DNA from: Cacajao melanocephalus
Taxonomy: Eukaryota; Chordata; Mammalia; Primates; Pitheciidae
NCBI GenBank assembly: GCA_963573385.1
Contig: CAUYLG010021637.1
Location: 1-64,000, forward strand
Length of the DNA stretch: 64,000 nucleotides
Direction of reading: 5' to 3'
The position numbers and the translations under genes are program-made. Shown here piece by piece: positions 55,746 through 64,000 of this stretch (position 1 is the first letter of the stretch; each line of letters starts with the position of its first letter). The notes under the pieces are model-generated. The model ran no database searches. It worked only from the letters and a program-made list of their open reading frames with translations, and was not told the origin of the DNA.

Positions 55746-56952
55746 AGGCTCTCACAGTGTCATTATTAGGGTCCAGTCAGCATGCTTTAGGATCTAGGAG
55801 TTTTTTTCCTCTCATCCATAATCCAACAGCAATATAAGGCATCATATAAGAAAAAGACACTAAAGAGACTTCCCTCCTGGATTCTCCTGGTCTTGGAGGA
55901 TGTAACATTTGACTCTTCATTTCTTCCCTGCTGAGTCTGAAGGGCTTTTGCTTGAAGTAATTTGCCATTTTGGGGGAGGAACACTATTTGGCTAGCGTGT
56001 GTTTTAGTGGCAGAAAGTCCCTTAGGAAATGAATAAACCTAGAGTCTCCAAGTCACTTAATAAAGGATTGCATTTAATCCTGCAACAATCCTGTGATGTA
56101 GGCACTACTTGCCTGATTTTAAAGCTAAGGAAATTGAAGTATTATGTGTCAGGGATATACACAAATCTGGGGGAATATTAAAGGTCTCGGAGGCTGTCTT
56201 CATAAATATCCAGTTACTTCTGCATCATGGAAGAGAGGAAAAAAGAAAGACATTAAGAAGGGAACAGATATAATGTACTGAGTATGGGGAGAAAGGTATT
56301 CTCTTTGCTCCCAAATGAGAGAATTATTTCCTGAAAGGCTAGTTGAAGGTCTAATCAAGTTGACATGATCCACAATCCCCAAATCCCGCGAGGCCTTGGA
56401 AACCCAGCCAGCCTAGGCCTGAACAATGAGCCTCCACATGGCTACTTTCCTTTGAACTTCTGCTTCCTTTGAACAAAGTAGCAGAGGGTCTTGAAGGGCA
56501 AAAGTGGCTGATTTCTATGTTTTCAAAGACTCTGGGAGCTGAGGAATGAAAAGGGATGTTTGTAGCTTTATGTTGTGTCAGGAATTTGATAATCACCATC
56601 TGGGGATGTTATATGACATGGTTGAACCTGACCAGACACTCCAGACATGGTAGTCTGTTGTCAGTACTACAGCAAAAGGACATTCACTATTCTGGCCAAG
56701 TTTTGAGAAGGAATGTATCAGTGATTTGAGGTCAAACAGAGCCTTGTCACTCCTTTAGTCCTGGTTCTGCTACTAACTGGTTGTGTCCCTTCACTCTGAA
56801 TCTTGGTTTCTTTAACCACACATGTAGATAAAGTGTTTTCTCAGATTTTTCTTAGCTCCGACATTTTAGGATGGCATGATTCCTCCAGGAAGCGCCAAAA
56901 GGCTCCAGTTCCACAAAGTAAATGGATCCTACTTGTTTTATTTAGGTACCCC
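55746..56952. other. Mostly unique; MIR fragments
   Basis: 56080-56160 resembles an inverted MIR core, and 56720-56850 a plus-strand MIR piece. No gene or other repeat seen. Confidence 0.4.
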
Positions 56953-57292
56953 TGTCTGAGGCGTTTGAACCAGAGTGACTCCATCTTGAATAGGGGCTGG
57001 GTAAAATAAGGCTAAGACCTGCTGAGCTGCATTCCTAGCAGTGTAGGCATTCTAAGTCACAGGATGAGATAGGAGGTCAGCACAAGATATAGGTCATAAA
57101 GCCCCTGGTGATAAAATAGGATGCGGTAAAGAAGCCGGCCAAAACCCACCAAAACCAAGATGGCGATGAAAGTGACCTCTGGTCATCCTCACTGCCCATT
57201 ATGCGCTAATTATAAGGTATTAGCATGCTAAAAGACACTCCCACCAGTGCCATGACAGTTTACAAATGCCACAGCAATGTCAGGAAGCTACT
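56953..57292 (+). mobile_element. ERV1 LTR (LTR1-like), 3'-truncated
   Basis: Starts TGTCTGAGGCGTTTGAACC and runs like the LTR at 30119, with CCACCAAAACCAAGATGGCG and CATGACAGTTTACAAATGCC. It stops after GTCAGGAAGCTAC at AT-rich palindromic DNA. It keeps a segment (GCTAATTATAAGGTATTAGC) that the 30-kb copy lacks. Confidence 0.85.
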
Positions 57293-57747
57293 CTCTCTAT
57301 ATAATATATAATTATTCTACATATATAATAATAATTATTATCAGAATAATTCTTCTGATTAATGTTGTGGTAGATTTCACAGTCTTTTAAAACATACGGT
57401 GAAATCCATATTTAAGGAAACTGAATAATTCTGAGTAGGGCATTTTGGAAATAATTTCTCTTTGAAAGCAGATTGGGCAACCTGAACACTAACAAAGAGT
57501 GCTGGGAAAAGGAATACCTTTTTTTGTGACTTAGTTATTAATGCGAAGTCAATATAGATACAAGAAATATTTACTTTTAACTTCCCCAAAGTGACAAAAA
57601 ATAAACAACCATTTAAGGTGAAAAAACACTGGTGGCTTTTCTCCAGAAAGTCCTAATGTGCATCTTCATTTTAGTTTAATGGGTTCCTAGTAAAAATGAC
57701 AGAAACACTGAGCTAGGCTTCTGTGGTTATTTAAAATTATCTTGCTA
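57293..57747. other. AT-rich palindromic DNA then unique DNA
   Basis: 57293-57360 is TATA/AATAATT-rich, with small self-complementary stretches where the LTR breaks off. The rest is unique. Confidence 0.5.
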
Positions 57748-58030
57748 TGAACTTTGTATGATGACAAGTGTTCTCTATCTATCTGTGACATCCAGTATAG
57801 TAGTCCCTAGCCACATGTGGTTATGTACTTGAAATGTGGCTAGTGTGACCTGAAAACTGATTTTTAATTTCAATTTTAATTAATATATATTGAAATTCAA
57901 ATAGCCACACGTATTTAGTGGCTACTGTATTGGATAATACTAGCCACATTTCAAGTATATAACCACATGTGGCTAGGGACTATATACTGGATGTCACAGA
58001 TATAGAACACTTCTCATCATACAAAGTTCA
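57748..58030 (+). mobile_element. hAT (MER58-like) element with inverted duplication of its 5' half
   Basis: 57748-57938 follows a MER58-type hAT element, with TAGCCACATGTGG, an AT-rich middle and AGTGGCTACTGTATTGGATA as 3' end. 57939-58030 is then the reverse complement of 57748-57844. The arms pair with about three mismatches plus indels of 4 and 1 bp around a 94-bp loop. No coding capacity. Confidence 0.85.
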
Positions 58031-58044
58031 CAGTCTTGATACGC

Positions 58045-58786
58045 TGAAAATGTCTTTGCAAAAATTATAACTGAGGAAATTATGACAGTGAAAGAGATCA
58101 GACCTAACCAACTCCATCTTGCTTCTAACCTTTATGTTGTTCTTGTTCATTCCTGGGTGTAGGCCAACTAACCTTGGAAAAGAATTTAATTTATGGTTTG
58201 ACTCTGAAACAAAACTGATAATAGCCCTTTCCTGGAAAAACAAAACAAAACAAAAAAACCGTTCTTGCCTGGGGACCAGTCTGCCTTCGAAGGACTAACA
58301 AATTAGCTACAAGATGAGAAATTGCCATTTAGGGGCCATGCAGCCTGCAGCTGCAAGAGTCTGAACATCCCCAAATTGCTCCTGGGGATAACATCACTAC
58401 TGTAAAACCTAAGATAAGTGCTTGAAATATTTTGCAAAGCCTGTACTCCATGCACCAGCTGACACCACCCAAACTGGTAATCTGGCTCCACCAGTTCCGT
58501 GATGGCACCCAGGAACAGAAGATGGCAAGAAAAACTCACTTTGACCCCCTTTGATTTCATCTCCAACCGGACCAATCAGCACTCCCCACTTCCTGAGCCC
58601 CTACCCGCCAAATTATCCTTAAACACTCCGATCCTGGAATGCTCGGAGACTGATTTGAGTAATAATAAAACTCCGGTCTCCTTCACAGGTGGCTCTGTGT
58701 GAATTACTCTTTCTCCATTGCACTTCCCGTCTTGATAAATCAGCTCTGTCTACGCAATTGGTAAGGTGAACCCATTGGGCAGTTAC
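58045..58786 (+). mobile_element. Solo LTR, MER21-like (ERVL?)
   Basis: Starts TGAAAATGTCTTTGCAAAA, with CCTAACCAACTCCATCTTGC, CCAACCGGACCAATCAGCAC, GAGTAATAATAAAACTCCGG (poly(A) signal region) and an end at CATTGGGCAGTTAC. Same family as 32581-33282 but opposite orientation. TACGC / TACGT flanks may be a worn 5-bp TSD. Confidence 0.78.
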
Positions 58787-58829
58787 GTCACTGGTACTTT
58801 GACATGTTGTTTCTCATTCATATTTTTTG

Positions 58830-58925
58830 AAGCATGGACTCTGGTCAGACTAACTGGGTACAAATCTTTGCTTCCCTCCTTACTAGCTGTGTGACACTGA
58901 CCAAGTGACTTCACCTCTCAGATCC
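58830..58925 (+). mobile_element. MIR SINE fragment
   Basis: GCATGGACTCTGGTCAGACT, CTTACTAGCTGTGTGACACT and 'caagtgacttcacctctcag' are the MIR core in order. Confidence 0.75.
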
Positions 58926-59370
58926 TGATAGCAGTAACTACTGCACGTGGAAATGAGGTGGAATGAGGTGGATAGGGCCTAGCTGATTCCTGACCCTATG
59001 ATCTTTACTGAGTGAAAGGTCAGATGATGTCACAGAGAAGAGCTGGGCACCTGGTAGCTAAGGTTATATCACTCCAAAAGGTGTGTGATTTTTCTTTTTA
59101 ATCTTTGCTCTCTGGGGCTATGGTGATCTCTTGAAAGAAACTCAGCAGGAAGGAGGAAGGAGTCTGGGCTCCCTGCCCCAGGGGGCTGCAGCAGTCGCTA
59201 TCCCCACGGGCTAAGCTGGCAACTGGGGTGAACTGCAGACCATCACCAGGAACAGTTCAAAGCCTTTGCCCATTTGAAGCCAAGGCTGTCTCCTCAGTCC
59301 CTGCTCCCAGGGTCTCTGACCTTGTTCCTGCTGTATGTGCTCAACTTGGGTTAGGATGACAAGGCATTAC
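58926..59370. other. Unique, GC-richer stretch
   Basis: Includes CTGCCCCAGGGGGCTGCAGC at about 59174. No gene seen. Confidence 0.4.
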
Positions 59371-59371
59371 A

Positions 59372-59565
59372 AACATCAGTAAGACCTGCACTATTGTGAG
59401 TTCCTCACATGCAGTATCTCACTTAATCCTCGAAAGAACCCTGAGATGTGGCATGGTTTTCACTCTCAGTTTGCTGTTGAGGAATATGAAGCTCAGTGAG
59501 GTTAAATTGCTAAGGCCACACTGTCGCTAACAAGTAGAGCTGGAATCAAGCCAGGAGCTAATTTT
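59372..59565 (-). mobile_element. MIR SINE
   Basis: CTCACTTAATCCTCGAAAGA, 'gaagctcagtgaggttaaat' and GTAGAGCTGGAATCAAGCCA are the inverted MIR in order. An Alu abuts it. Confidence 0.75.
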
Positions 59566-59569
59566 ATTT

Positions 59570-59832
59570 TTTAGATGAGTCTCGCTCTGTCACCCAGGCT
59601 AAAGTGCAGCGGCACAATATTGGCCTACTGCAACCTCTGCCTCCCAGGTTCAAGTGATTCTCCTGCCTCAGCCTCCTGAGTAGCTGGGATTACAAGCATG
59701 CACCACCAAGCCCGGTGGAGACAGTGTTTCACCTTGTTGACTAGGCTGGTCTTGAACTCCTGACCTCAAGTGATCTGCCTGCCTTGGCCTCCCAAAGTGC
59801 TGGGATTACAGGCAAGAAGCATCACGCCTGCC
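59570..59832 (-). mobile_element. Alu SINE with small internal deletion
   Basis: Reverse-complement Alu. The stretch between 'aagcccgg' and 'tggagacagtgtttc' lacks the usual middle linker, so about 25 bp are missing. Confidence 0.9.
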
Positions 59833-59994
59833 TCTGACCCACCATATGACCCACCCCAGATTCTGATTAACACTTTTGGCCAGTACCTTGGGGTAATCCT
59901 ATATTTTTGATCTGATTTGCAAATCGTGCTTTGAGAAACATGACCCAAATTCTCCTCATTCTGAAAAGAATTCCAGAGTAGAGTTGCCTTAAAC

Positions 59995-60633
59995 CAGAGG
60001 TTCTCAACTAGGGGTGATTTTGCCCCCCAGGGGACATTTGGCAATGTCTAGAGACATTTCTGGTGTTAGTAAGTCTGGCCCAAATCTGCCTCCTTACATA
60101 TTTTAAGTTTGGCCTAAAGGTTTTTCCGTACATAGTGAACTGTAATCTAACTTGATATGTAAACAGACTAACCTACCCTAGTACCAATCACAGAGTTTCA
60201 GCCAATCACGGGCAGCCAACTGTTCAAACCCTGTTCAAATAAGGCAAACACGGTGCTATAAAACCAATCCAGCAGTTTCTGTACCTCACTTCTGTTTTCT
60301 GTGTGTCACTTTCCTTTTTCTGTCCATAAATGTTATCTAACCATGTGGCAAACCTGGAGTCTGAACCTATTGTGGTTCTGCGGGCTCCCTGATTTTAGAA
60401 TTGTTCTTTACTCAGTTAAACTCTGTTAAATTTAGTTTGTATAAAGTTTCTTTTAACACTGGTTGTCACAACTCGTGGGGAGACTGCTGCTCAAATCTAC
60501 TGGGTAGAGACCACGGATATACCCCATGTTGGGGTGGGGGCTGGGGTACCGTCCTGTGCACTGTAGGGGGTTTAGCAATATCCAGTGTGCATTTTCCCCA
60601 AATGTTAATTAGTTCTGAGGTTGAGAAGCCTCG
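59995..60633 (+). mobile_element. hAT-Charlie MITE (MER5A-like), split by an ERV LTR
   Basis: CAGAGGTTCTCAACTAGGGG start, 'ccaggggacatttggcaatg', then after the LTR 'ttgtcacaactcgtggggag' and GAGGTTGAGAAGCC as the inverted end. It is continuous when 60064-60462 is removed. Confidence 0.88.
60064..60458 (+). mobile_element. Solo LTR, ERV1 class, nested in MER5A-like
   Basis: 395 bp, TG...CA ends (TGTTAGTAAGTCTGGCCC ... CTTTTAACA). The 4-bp TSD CTGG is perfect at 60060-60063 and 60459-60462. It has CCATAAATGTTATCTAACC and a TTAAACTCTGTTAAATTTAG end region. Subfamily not assigned. Confidence 0.9.
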
Positions 60634-60714
60634 TCTTTAAGCAAAGCCAGGACCTCTGGTGTCCCTGGGAAAGGCGACAACAACCTGAATATAAAGTGAA
60701 AAAAAAATTTCATT

Positions 60715-61286
60715 CTTGACTTTAAAGAAAACCAAAATATTTCGCCCCAAAATATATTTCTTTGACATATTTTGAGATGGCTGTTCAGAGCGCCAGCAAA
60801 GAGAAGCAGCTCTGCAAATCTGTCTTTTGTGGGGAGAGATTTGCATCTGTAGAGAAAATCTGCAATGATGCAGCCAGGCTTTTTCTTAGGCTCTCCCTTG
60901 TCCAGATCTAGGAAAGATGAACTGACAGGCAAAGGTCTGAAAGAAACATTTACCATCTATTCTCTCTGAGAGCTGCTACCTATGAGGTCTTATCTGCATA
61001 ACAAGACCACCTTTGCCAGCCAGGCCCCCTCTCCTCCTTCTCCCATAACCTTGTTTTGACAACATAGCACGTTTTGAGATCTCCCAAGGCCCCATTCATT
61101 CTGTAACCTCAAGATGGTATAAAAGCATTAATTATCTGGCCATTTTTTTGAGATCTTATACTTTGTAGGACTCTCATGCATGTTAATAAATTTATATGCC
61201 TTTCGTCCTGTTAATCTGCCTATTGTCAGTTGATTTTTCAGCAAGCCTTCAGAGGGCGAAGGGGAGGTTTTCTCTTGGCCCCTACA
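60715..61286 (+). mobile_element. ERV LTR (ERV1-like, family uncertain)
   Basis: 'ccccaaaatatatttctttg', GGCTGTTCAGAGCGCCAGC, 'gtccagatctaggaaagatg', 'gaggtcttatctgcataac', GTTAATAAATTTATATGCC (poly(A) signal) and a TTGGCCCCTACACA end. CATT may flank both sides but the edges are not certain. Shares design features with the LTR at 63162. Confidence 0.65.
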
Positions 61287-62023
61287 CATTGGTTTCAAGC
61301 AGCCGAGATTCCAGTGATTGACAGAAATTCAAGGCAATGATTTCCAACGTTATCAGAACAGTACTCCCCTTTAATAATAAACAGTTGTAGGAAAACTAAG
61401 GCTGCAATAATTACAAATGCCAGTAGATTCAGGTGTGTTATATTGAGAACTGGTGGTGTCAGGATTTTGCAGAACAATGAACGACTTGTACTAAAAGTTC
61501 CCTACAGAGCAAAACACAAACTTTTGATTCATACAGTAGTTGATTTCCAGAAAAACTCAGCGCTTATTAAAATTGCTAAAAATACTTTAGTGTTTAGTTG
61601 TAAAATGCTGTGAGCATCTATCCTCAGATAATCTTGAGCAGGTTTTCACACACAGTGCAGGTCTAGCAGAGCATTCAGAAGCCCTGCAGGACCGGAGAGG
61701 ATCCTTCTTTTTTCTGGACTTTATGAGCAATGAGGGTTGCTTAAAATCCCCAGCTGTGGCTCATTAATATCTAAGGTGCCCCCTCCCTTGGGTATGCTAA
61801 CCAAAAAACACATAATAAAATATTCTAAATTCCCTCTAGCAGTGTACCATCTCTGCAGAACTACGGATTTAAGGAGTTTTAGAGAGTAGTTTTGATTATC
61901 AACTATTATTGCCTTATATGCTGATTTCAATACTTAACCCCACCTCTGATCCCCTGCCTCACGCTGCCAGTGTGAAACCCCATGTATATGGAAAGTTGAA
62001 TCGAGTTTGCTCCTTAAAAAATG
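61287..62023. other. Unique AT-rich stretch
   Basis: No recognised feature. Confidence 0.4.
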
Positions 62024-62034
62024 ATCAAAGTGTA

Positions 62035-62266
62035 GGACCCAGTGGGGTGGCTCACACTTGTAATCCCAGTACTTTGGGAGGGCGAGGCGGATGGATCACT
62101 TGAGGCCATACAAAAATTAGCCAGGCATGGTAGGTGCAGTCCCAGATAATCAGGAGGCTGAGGCAAGAGAACACTTGAACCTGGGAGGCAGAAGTTGCAG
62201 TGAGCCAAGATCGTGCCACTGCACTCCAGCCTGGGCAACAGAGCGAGACTCCATCTAAAAAAAAAA
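62035..62266 (+). mobile_element. Alu SINE with left-arm deletion
   Basis: Jumps from CACTTGAGGCCA straight to TACAAAAATTAGCC, missing about 60 bp of the left arm and linker. TSD ATCAAAGTGTA / ATCAAACTGTA (62024, 62267), one difference. Confidence 0.93.
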
Positions 62267-62277
62267 ATCAAACTGTA

Positions 62278-63049
62278 CCCTCAGTGCTGATCACCTCTAC
62301 CTTGAAAGATCTGGATGGTGAATCTTTTCAACATCCCACTCTGTTGGGTGTGCGGTCCCTGGAAGTATTCCTTTTTTTCTTCATATACTAAATCGAATAA
62401 TAATAACATGACATTTAATGGACAGAAAACCATGACGGAAAATGTTATGCCGGTAGCTGTTATGTGGAATTGATGGGCCCTGCCCCCAATGCCAAATTTT
62501 AAATATTTGAATGTTTCTCAATATACTCATCATGTCTAAAATTATGAGAAGATTGCTGTTTCGCTTCCACGGCCTCTCCCTGCATCCCCCAAGTTCTCAG
62601 GATCTCAAATGACAGGCTCCACACCCTGCCTTCCTGGGGGCTGGGAGCAGCACAGGGATCTCTGCCATATATGCCTGTGACCTGGGTTGCCCAGTGACTC
62701 TGAAACACTCATAAGCAGATCTGCAGCCTTTACAGAGAAAGAGGGGAGCTTGTTTTCACAGTTGCTGTCTTCTCTTCTCCCTTGCACTTTTGGCAACCCA
62801 TATGTATTGATACCTTTTCATATTCAGGCAGAGAAAGTCACATCTGGCTGCCTTAGTATGCTGATAAATGTTTATAGCACTTACCACTTGCCAGGGTGTA
62901 AATACTCCCACACTGTCTGATGTGAAACTACCAACTAGCTATCACTGAATGTGGAGTTGGGGAAAGAGGTATTAGCGCACCATTAGATGGTATTCCCATT
63001 ACTCAGATAAAATAGACATAAATAATCTCAAGAGTATAGTTAATAGTAA
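62278..63049. other. Unique stretch, no feature seen
   Basis: No repeat or gene recognised. Confidence 0.4.
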
Positions 63050-63795
63050 CGTTTTGAAATTATTTTAGATTTATAGAAGAGTTGCAAAGGTAGTACAGAG
63101 GGTTCCCATATACCTTTTACCCAGCATCTCCTGATGTTAACATCTTATATAACCACGATACTGTAAACCAAAAATAAAATTCTAAAGGCCCTCAACCATC
63201 TAAACGAACCCCTCCTTTTGGCTAAGAGCATTCCAGAGTTAACCTGAAAAACTAGTTCAGGTCATGATGGAAGAGGGACTTGGACAAGCCTCATTATAGC
63301 CCTCTAGCATTGATATCGACACAGTCCTTAAGTCTGATAAAAACGCATTTACAGTCTATTTTCTCTGAAGCCTGCTACCTGGAGACTTCATCTGCATGTT
63401 GAAACCTTGGTCACCACAACCACTTATCATAACCCAGACAATCCTTTCTACTAATAATAACTTTTTCAACCAATTGCCAATCAGAAAATGTTTAAATCCA
63501 TCTATGACCTGGAAGCACCACCCCTGCTCTGAGTTGCCGCACCCTTCCAGATCAAACCAATGTAAACCTTACATGTACTGACAGACGTATTATGTCTCCC
63601 TAAAACGCATAAGGCAAGCTGTCCCCCGACCACCTTGTGCACATGTCATCTGGACCTCCTGAGGCTGTGTAGCGGGCATGTCCTTAACCTTCACAAAATA
63701 AACTTTCTAAATTGATTGGGAGGTGTCTCAGATACTTTTGAGTTCACAAAACATTGATCAAAACTAATGAATTTACATTGGTAACAACATATATG
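63050..63795 (-). mobile_element. L1M 3' UTR fragment, split by an LTR
   Basis: Left piece 63050-63161 ('ttatagaagagttgcaaagg'; 'gatgttaacatcttatataa') and right piece 63749-63795 ('attgatcaaaactaatgaat'). They join into the standard L1M module once the LTR is removed. Confidence 0.72.
63162..63748 (+). mobile_element. Solo LTR, ERV1-like, nested in L1M
   Basis: Starts TGTAAACCAAAAATAAAATT and ends ATACTTTTGAGTTCACA. It has GCCTGCTACCTGGAGACTTC, GACCACCTTGTGCACATGTC and CACAAAATAAACTTTCTAAA (poly(A) signal region). Flanks ATAC and AAAC match at 3 of 4. Subfamily uncertain. Confidence 0.75.
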
Positions 63796-64000
63796 CCTTT
63801 GTGAGAGACAGGTGATGTGTCACACTTAGCAAAAAGGCAACTTGCACATTTCTTAGTCTATGAAATTTACACCATAGCTTGGAATGAGGCTTCTTGACTC
63901 ACTGTAATGAACTTTATTTCTCTGAAAAAAAAAATTAAGAGTTTCATGAAAATCTGACTACGTATATAGAATTGTGTTGCTCGGATGAATTTCATCTATA
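63796..64000. other. Unique stretch to window edge
   Basis: No recognised feature. Confidence 0.4.

Noticed and set aside
58240..58260. CAAAA-rich run as a retroposon tail
   Set aside because: It lies inside the MER21-like LTR and has no element attached; local slippage is simpler.

Overview
This window looks like primate nuclear DNA, most likely human or another catarrhine. It carries Alu elements of J, S and Y type, L1 of primate-specific and older mammalian types, solo LTRs of the THE1/MST/MLT1 (MaLR) group and of ERV1-like groups, and MIR, L2 and hAT DNA-transposon fossils. I see no intact cellular protein-coding gene, no convincing coding exon, no rRNA or tRNA gene, no CRISPR array and no bacterial feature. 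The open frames longer than about 60 codons lie in repeats or in low-complexity DNA, or have no coding hallmarks.

Layout. 1-0.8 kb: 3' end of an L1 on the plus strand. 1-5 kb: Alus, a MIR, a free left Alu monomer and an old LTR. 5-9 kb: mostly unique DNA with a THE1 and an MLT1 solo LTR. 9-13 kb: a truncated L1, unique DNA holding two copies of an unrecognised ~110-bp repeat, and an MST-type LTR. 13-19 kb: Alus, an ancient LTR-like element, MIR, a 194-nt pure-purine tract and old L1 pieces. 19-26 kb: largely unique, with an L1M, Alus and a CTCF-like motif. 26-28 kb: an L1M split by an MST LTR. 28-32 kb: unique DNA, an LTR1-like solo LTR, a hAT MITE and an Alu. 32.3-34.6 kb: an L1M split by an LTR and an Alu. 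35.4-38.9 kb: an L1 with its 5' UTR and two internal deletions. 39-44.9 kb: an LTR-like region, a hAT remnant and Alus. 46.5-47.6 kb: an LTR with internal tandem repeats split by a THE1 LTR, then an L2. 48.8-54 kb: two L1M pieces, five Alu units, and an MLT1 split by several nested insertions. 54-58 kb: an L1 end, an MLT1-type LTR, a truncated LTR1-like copy and a hAT element carrying an inverted duplication of its own 5' half. 58-64 kb: five LTRs or LTR remnants (two nested in older transposons), a MER5A-like element, Alus and L1M.

The main content is a readable record of nested retroelement insertion. Many insertions can be placed in order because target-site duplications (TSDs) are still visible: 4 bp for ERV1-like LTRs, 5 bp for MaLR LTRs, 7-17 bp for Alus and 8 bp for hAT. 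The signals that feature lists do not explain are local rearrangements. They are a ~95-bp near-identical inverted duplication at 57.75-58.03 kb, a templated 21-bp quasi-palindrome at 33.36 kb, a twice-deleted L1 and a dispersed unknown repeat at 9.79 and 12.02 kb. I did not find evidence for a novel multi-gene system. Family names were assigned from memory of consensus features without a database search, so subfamily labels are tentative.
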